This document shows positions 5,288-8,451 of a stretch of DNA of 8,451 nt, in pieces. The position numbers and the translations under genes were made by a program. The stretch's first letter is position 1. Each line of letters starts with the position of its first letter. The stretch covers positions 1 through 8,451 of the forward strand of contig DFDT01000117.1 of NCBI GenBank assembly GCA_002368865.1, given 5' to 3'. The notes under the pieces were generated by a model that saw nothing but the letters and a program-made list of their open reading frames with translations, had not been told where the DNA came from and made no database searches. The DNA comes from Lachnospiraceae bacterium UBA3821. GTDB lineage: Bacteria > Bacillota > Clostridia > Lachnospirales > Lachnospiraceae.

Positions 5288-6039
5288 TCCTCGCCCCTCA
5301 TTATATGCTTCTTCATCTTCAACTCCTCAAACTCCTCTGCGCTCCCATAGAATACATCCATATCAATATACCGTTCCTCTCCCGCATACCCGTCCAGCAC
5401 AACCCGATCCGCATACTGCCAAAGCGTCCAGTCCTCTCCCGGCTCAAAGTACACATTCCGCAGCCAGAGCGGATATTCGTCAAAATACCCCTGTATGTAC
5501 TTTCTGTAAAACGGATAAGTGGTATAGATCATTGGTTTCACACCATACTCCGTTTCCAGAATGTCCAGCATCTTTTGCAGCGAATTTCGCACAACACTCT
5601 CTTCCGGGGGATTCTGCCTCTTATCTCCATAATACTCGATATCTACGGCAGGAATCAGTATACTTTCCGAGCCAACTGTCTCTATGTACCATTCCGCCTG
5701 GGTTTCCGCCGGACTGTCAAAGCTGAAAAAGTGATAGGCACCCGGCGTGACTCCTGCCTGCCCTGCTCCAATCACATTCTGTGCAAAATACGCGTCTACA
5801 TAAGAACTCCCTTCTGTAGCCTTAATATACGCAAAAGAAATTCCCTGTTCCCGCAATGTATTCCAGTCAACCTCACCCTGATAATGGGAAACATCCACGC
5901 CACAGATCTCATATTGTCCGGCCTGCACCCTGGTGGGAATCTGCTGCCAGATCATGACACCCAAACTTCCCATCACCAATATCGCCACTACACAGCCAAT
6001 AATCCCGGCAACCTTTCTCCGTCCAGCCTTACCGCTCAT
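5284..6039 (-). CDS. GH25 lysozyme, membrane-anchored
   Basis: A glycoside hydrolase family 25 (Cellosyl/Lyc-type) muramidase of about 251 residues that cleaves N-acetylmuramic acid to N-acetylglucosamine bonds in peptidoglycan. Seen: a short basic N-terminus (KAGRRK), one hydrophobic segment at about residues 10-31 that should act as signal anchor, then GVDVSHYQGEVDW (D49), FAYIKATEGSSYVD, the catalytic AVDIEYY (D133 and E135), TLWQYAD and YIDMDVFYG. There is no cell-wall-binding repeat, so the catalytic domain is probably tethered outside the membrane. The start at 6039 is preferred because GGGAAG (6047-6052) lies 7 bases before it; the in-frame ATG at 6045 would leave only one base. The gene overlaps the upstream flavoprotein gene by 11 bases and the PARG-like gene by 4. 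Confidence 0.92.
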   Translation of the reverse strand: MSGKAGRRKVAGIIGCVVAILVMGSLGVMIWQQIPTRVQAGQYEICGVDVSHYQGEVDWNTLREQGISFAYIKATEGSSYVDAYFAQNVIGAGQAGVTPGAYHFFSFDSPAETQAEWYIETVGSESILIPAVDIEYYGDKRQNPPEESVVRNSLQKMLDILETEYGVKPMIYTTYPFYRKYIQGYFDEYPLWLRNVYFEPGEDWTLWQYADRVVLDGYAGEERYIDMDVFYGSAEEFEELKMKKHIMRGEE

Positions 6040-6508
6040 GCACATACTTCCCTGTCATATGGTCAATGCTGATGCCCACCATCTGCACCCGCTTCACCGC
6101 ATTTCCCAGCTCCTTCGTGACTTCTTCCTCCGTGGGAAAATACTTCCGCCCCAACTCTCTTGCCTTCTCGTAAGTGACTGTCTCATCTGTCACAAGCTCC
6201 GCCCGTCCCATGATCACTACGCTGGTCACATAATAAGACCAGTCGCCGTCCTTCTGCTCTCCCTGGTTCCACACGGTAAAGCACACCTTATCGCAGCCTT
6301 TTATGGCATCCAACTTATGCCCCTCCTTCGCGCAATGGAAATACACTTTCTCCTCCATCTCATCAAAATAGAAATTCAAAGGGATTGCATAAGGGTATCC
6401 GCCATCGCCAATCACTGCCAACACACCGCGTTTCTCTTCTCTCAAAATTTTGAAACATTCCTCTTTGCAGATCTCCTGTTTTGTCCTGCGCATCTTACGA
6501 AATTCCAT
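6029..6508 (-). CDS. Pyridoxamine 5'-phosphate oxidase family (Nim-like) flavoprotein
   Basis: A 159-residue split-barrel FMN-binding protein of the PPOX-like class that contains 5-nitroimidazole reductases (NimA type). Seen: the RGVLAVIGDGGYPYAIPLNFYFD start of the barrel (27-49), the characteristic YFHCAKEGHKLDAIK (56-70), and VVIMGRAELV (97-106). The histidine in HCAKEGH is the residue often associated with flavin or nitro-drug handling in Nim proteins. The natural role is unknown; it is not a true PdxH. AAGGGAG (6518-6524) precedes the ATG by 9 bases, and a second in-frame ATG (MRRTKQE) has no comparable site. It is the first gene of the overlapping run with the lysozyme and PARG genes. 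A palindromic element is inserted 32 bases upstream, so the leader or promoter of this operon has been altered. Confidence 0.85.
   Translation of the reverse strand: MEFRKMRRTKQEICKEECFKILREEKRGVLAVIGDGGYPYAIPLNFYFDEMEEKVYFHCAKEGHKLDAIKGCDKVCFTVWNQGEQKDGDWSYYVTSVVIMGRAELVTDETVTYEKARELGRKYFPTEEEVTKELGNAVKRVQMVGISIDHMTGKYVHER
6047..6052 (-). promoter_or_regulatory. Ribosome binding site deciding the GH25 start
   Basis: GGGAAG inside the 3' end of the upstream flavoprotein gene is 7 bases from the ATG at 6037-6039 but only one base from the ATG at 6043-6045. The spacing selects the downstream codon. Confidence 0.55.
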
Positions 6509-6529
6509 CGCTTTTTTCTCCCTTCACAA

Positions 6530-6540
6530 TAAGTGCTTCT
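6530..6540. repeat. Left 11-bp target-site duplication
   Basis: TAAGTGCTTCT lies directly before the left terminal inverted repeat of the palindromic element and is identical to 6769-6779. The preceding base on both sides is also A, but on the right that base belongs to the element, so the duplication is 11 bp, or 12 if that base is counted. Confidence 0.7.
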
Positions 6541-6768
6541 TAGACAATTGCAAAACTCCGTTTCTGAGTGAGTGTCATTGTGCAAATTGTATACTTCAAC
6601 GTAGGGACGCTCTCGCAAAGCAATCTCCGATTGCTTTTGGTTTCGGACGTAGTGGTACTAAGATGCGAAAGTACCGCATCTTAGTACCAACGTCCTCAAA
6701 CGCCCTACTTACGAAGTATACAACTTGCACAATTCGATATCGACAAAAAGAAGTTTCGCAATTACCTA
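6541..6768. mobile_element. 228-bp palindromic MITE-like element
   Basis: A non-coding insertion that is one long imperfect palindrome. Terminal arms 6541-6557 and 6752-6768 match at 14 of 17 positions. Inner arms 6577-6597 and 6713-6733 match at 20 of 21. A 6-bp block pairs 6601-6606 with 6703-6708. The core stem joins 6645-6667 to 6675-6695 (21 bp with a two-base bulge, 7-base loop). A side hairpin, AAAGCAATC-TCC-GATTGCTTT, occupies 6617-6637. It is flanked exactly by 11-bp direct repeats, the mark of transposition by a DDE-type enzyme; 10-12 bp duplications are known for IS4/IS231-type elements, though the ends do not resemble IS231 as I remember it. It encodes no protein and must be mobilised in trans. 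It sits between the kinase gene and the flavoprotein-lysozyme-PARG operon. Confidence 0.78.
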
Positions 6769-6779
6769 TAAGTGCTTCT
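6769..6779. repeat. Right 11-bp target-site duplication
   Basis: TAAGTGCTTCT, identical to 6530-6540, immediately follows the right terminal inverted repeat of the palindromic element. Removing the element plus one copy would leave about 57 bases between the kinase stop and the flavoprotein start, enough for an operon-internal spacer. Confidence 0.7.
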
Positions 6780-6804
6780 ATACCCTCAACATTTTTTTGA
6801 AACC

Positions 6805-7356
6805 TTATTCCATAAATGCATCAATCTTTTTCAACAGCCCCGCATCACTCTGATATCCAAAATCCGTCGCATTAATTTCAATCATTTTTCCAATCACAAC
6901 TTCATTTCTGATATACTTGGCAGTACGAAAAAAGTCTTCCCTAATATGCAGTGTTGTACTCAGATGCACCGGATGCCGTTGTTCCTCATTCATTCTATGG
7001 AGATACCTCTGGTACAAGACCTCCTCATCTCCACGCAATACAAGTGTCAAAACCTCATATTGATTTTCGCGAGCTATCTCATGAAGTTTTTGTTGCTCGA
7101 CTTCATGAAAATTTGCCTCCAAAATAACTGAATTCCCTGTTTTTGCTATTTGGGAGAAATTATGACACATGATCGCTATTGTAGCATCCGAAAGTTTCTT
7201 GTTTTCCTCACGATTATGAAATCCAATATGATCACCTAATATTTCTTTTACGGTGTCTTTCTGAAATACAGCCACATGATATCGCTCGGATAATATCCGG
7301 GAAAAGGTTGTCTTCCCAGCGGCTATGTCACCCGTTATCAGTAATAATTTATTCAT
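6805..7356 (-). CDS. Small P-loop kinase (AAA_33 / zeta-toxin-like fold)
   Basis: A 183-residue single-domain ATP-binding protein of the P-loop kinase group. Seen: Walker A G9-DIAAG-K15-T16 at the very N-terminus, an FQKDTVKEILGD segment with D34 in the position where small kinases bind the substrate hydroxyl, a Walker B-like VILEANF (77-83), and an arginine-rich lid QRYLHRMNEEQRH (117-128). Chloramphenicol phosphotransferase, zeta toxin, gluconate kinase and polynucleotide kinase relatives share this layout; the substrate cannot be told. No antitoxin-like gene is adjacent, so a toxin role is not supported. The start is firm, with AGGAGGAG (7361-7368) close to ideal spacing. It follows the DNA glycosylase gene by 28 bases, probably in one unit. 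There is no terminator before the MITE, so transcription may run on into the next operon. Confidence 0.8.
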   Translation of the reverse strand: MNKLLLITGDIAAGKTTFSRILSERYHVAVFQKDTVKEILGDHIGFHNREENKKLSDATIAIMCHNFSQIAKTGNSVILEANFHEVEQQKLHEIARENQYEVLTLVLRGDEEVLYQRYLHRMNEEQRHPVHLSTTLHIREDFFRTAKYIRNEVVIGKMIEINATDFGYQSDAGLLKKIDAFME

Positions 7357-7384
7357 ACTTCTCCTCCTGCTAAATCAAGACACT

Positions 7385-8203
7385 TCACTTTTCCAACATC
7401 CGGTAATACGCAAACATATACTGCTGATACACCCCGTTGTACGGACGATACCGTTCAAAAGGATACCCCTGCGGATACTCATTCTCCAAAATCCTGCGCA
7501 CCCACACATCAACCGGGAACGCATCCAAATGGTGCAAACCATATAACAGCACGCATGTCGCTACCTTCTCGCCCACGCCGTACAACGTCATCAGCCTTGC
7601 AAGACTCACCGCACTGTCAAGTGCCATCAGCTCCGCCGCCTGAAATTGCCCTGCAGAAACCGCCTCAGCAGCAGCCAGTACATATTTGCTGCGATACCCC
7701 AATTTGCATTCGGAAAGTCCGGTTTCGCCAATCTCCAAAATAGCCTCCGGCGACGGAAAGCTGTAGTAACGGTTTCCCGCCAAATCTGTTCTCCGCTCTC
7801 CCGCCATAGCCGCCATCAGCTCAATAGACTTCTTGATCGCCGGAATGTTACGATTCTGCGATATGATAAAACTCACCAACGCCTCCCACGGCTGCTGCCG
7901 CAGGATCCGGATTCCTTTCTCATGCTCTGCAGCCGCCCACAGGAACGGATCTTGTGCCGCATCAATCCGCGCCCGGATCTGCCTGTAATCCTCGCCCATG
8001 TCAAAATAGTCTTTCCAAATGCTTTCATACTCTTCCTGCGAGCAGTCCAGACAGTATTCTTCTTCGCTGATCTTTTCAATGGTCAGACTCGTATCTTCAT
8101 GCGGGATCCAATACCGGTTTTCTCCACGCTTCTGCCAACGGAAGCACTGCCCGCTCTCTGCAATTTTTTCCAAGTCAAAATCGTCCTGTATGTTAATGAT
8201 CAT
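7385..8203 (-). CDS. OGG1-like 8-oxoguanine DNA glycosylase/AP lyase
   Basis: A 272-residue helix-hairpin-helix DNA glycosylase resembling eukaryotic-type OGG1, which excises 8-oxoguanine from DNA. Seen: the N-terminal domain signature SGQCFRW (17-23), the SFIISQNRNI helix (111-120) that corresponds to the OGG1 base-opening region, the HhH with GVGEKVA carrying catalytic K213, and the FPVDVWVRR strand with D232, the two residues needed for bifunctional glycosylase/lyase chemistry. It lacks the Fe-S cysteines of MutY/Nth. Length is normal. AGGGCAGG (8210-8217) lies 6 bases before the ATG. It is the first gene after a terminator and leads the pair with the P-loop kinase. Confidence 0.9.
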   Translation of the reverse strand: MIINIQDDFDLEKIAESGQCFRWQKRGENRYWIPHEDTSLTIEKISEEEYCLDCSQEEYESIWKDYFDMGEDYRQIRARIDAAQDPFLWAAAEHEKGIRILRQQPWEALVSFIISQNRNIPAIKKSIELMAAMAGERRTDLAGNRYYSFPSPEAILEIGETGLSECKLGYRSKYVLAAAEAVSAGQFQAAELMALDSAVSLARLMTLYGVGEKVATCVLLYGLHHLDAFPVDVWVRRILENEYPQGYPFERYRPYNGVYQQYMFAYYRMLEK

Positions 8204-8224
8204 TTGTATCCTGCCCTGTTCGCT

Positions 8225-8255
8225 TTTATAGAATTTTACACATATTGATTTTCAA
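8225..8255 (-). promoter_or_regulatory. Possible promoter of the glycosylase gene
   Basis: TTGAAA (8250-8255) and TATAAA (8225-8230) on the minus strand are 19 bases apart, a long spacer. A TAAAAT (8233-8238) is an alternative -10 without a good -35. Some promoter is expected here because a strong terminator stands immediately upstream. Confidence 0.35.
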
Positions 8256-8280
8256 CCGATCATCCTATATTGTCATATAC

Positions 8281-8308
8281 AAAAAGCCCAAGCTGTTAAG
8301 CTCAGGCT
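8281..8308 (-). terminator. Intrinsic terminator of the right-edge gene
   Basis: On the minus strand AGCCTGAGCT and AGCTTGGGCT (8285-8308) form a 10-bp stem with two G-T pairs and a TAAC loop, followed by five T. It lies 68 bases after the stop of the partial coding region at the right edge and isolates that gene from the glycosylase unit. Confidence 0.85.
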
Positions 8309-8376
8309 CACTTTGCAAAAGTCCTAAAACTTCCCGCTATTATTAATTTAACACGGGAACAATCTTGATATCAACC

Positions 8377-8451
8377 CTATTTTCCTATTTCGTATTGCAT
8401 GCTTATTTGCAGGGCTTCATTCACTTCAGCGCCGGTATCCAAATCTCCCCA
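8377..8451 (-). CDS. C-terminal end of an unrecognised protein (partial)
   Basis: The last 24 codons of a reading frame entering from the right edge read WGDLDTGAEVNEALQISMQYEIGK before a TAG stop at 8377-8379. A strong terminator downstream on the same strand supports it as a real gene end. The family cannot be named from this piece. Between its stop and the terminator, a short inverted repeat (TTCCCG at 8331-8336, CGGGAA at 8354-8359) with a long AT-rich loop is the only other structure seen. Confidence 0.5.
   Translation of the reverse strand, partial: WGDLDTGAEVNEALQISMQYEIGK

Noticed and set aside
5266..6072. Plus-strand open frame of 268 codons opposite the lysozyme gene
   Set aside because: It is antisense to intact GH25 catalytic motifs and has a low-complexity composition; no domain is visible.
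6541..6768. Small proteins encoded within the palindromic element
   Set aside because: Open frames through it have no ribosome sites or protein-like composition and change with the arm considered; the structure is better explained as non-coding.
6805..7356. Zeta-type toxin of a toxin-antitoxin pair
   Set aside because: No small antitoxin gene is adjacent on either side; the neighbour is a DNA repair gene.

Overview
The window looks like chromosomal DNA of a gut-type Firmicute, most likely a Lachnospiraceae-like Clostridia. This rests on moderate GC, strong GGAGG-type ribosome binding sites, and the protein types present (GH25 lysozyme, a PARG-like protein, an Rpn-type remnant, and a flavoprotein disulfide reductase of a kind I associate with lactobacilli and clostridia). 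It is an inference from gene style, not a taxonomic match. Every supported gene lies on the minus strand, so transcription runs from high to low coordinates.

Right end (8451 to 6805): the last 24 codons of an unrecognised protein, a strong intrinsic terminator, then an OGG1-like 8-oxoguanine DNA glycosylase followed closely by a small P-loop kinase. Between the kinase and the next gene sits a 228-bp non-coding palindromic element (6541-6768). It has terminal inverted repeats and is bounded exactly by 11-bp direct repeats, so it looks like a MITE with its target-site duplication.

Middle (6508 to 3007): a tightly packed run whose reading frames overlap by 4 to 11 bases. The order is a pyridoxamine-phosphate-oxidase-like (Nim-type) flavoprotein, a membrane-anchored GH25 lysozyme, a PARG-like ADP-ribose hydrolase, a decayed GNAT acetyltransferase, a VOC protein, a HAD hydrolase, and the 3' remnant of an Rpn/PD-(D/E)XK-type gene. 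A strong terminator ends it at 2971-2999. Almost every junction is an ATGA overlap, so translation is probably coupled even across the dead acetyltransferase.

Left end (2942 to 1): a cyclase-family (KynB-like) metallohydrolase with its own promoter and a downstream TetR-family regulator that probably uses a TTG start. Then comes a 286-bp intergenic stretch with a promoter carrying an OhrR/MarR-like operator and a roughly 150-nt structured leader. The leader feeds a class-I-like flavoprotein disulfide reductase that keeps the redox cysteine pair but lacks the usual C-terminal His/Glu dyad. A good promoter embedded in a 9-bp inverted repeat lies at the left edge, for a gene outside the window.

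The recurring themes are small redox or flavin enzymes, oxidative DNA repair and ADP-ribose metabolism, which together suggest a stress-related neighbourhood. No complete, clearly novel multi-gene system is visible. The most original signals are the palindromic insertion element in the leader of the lysozyme/PARG operon, and the linkage of GH25 and PARG themselves.
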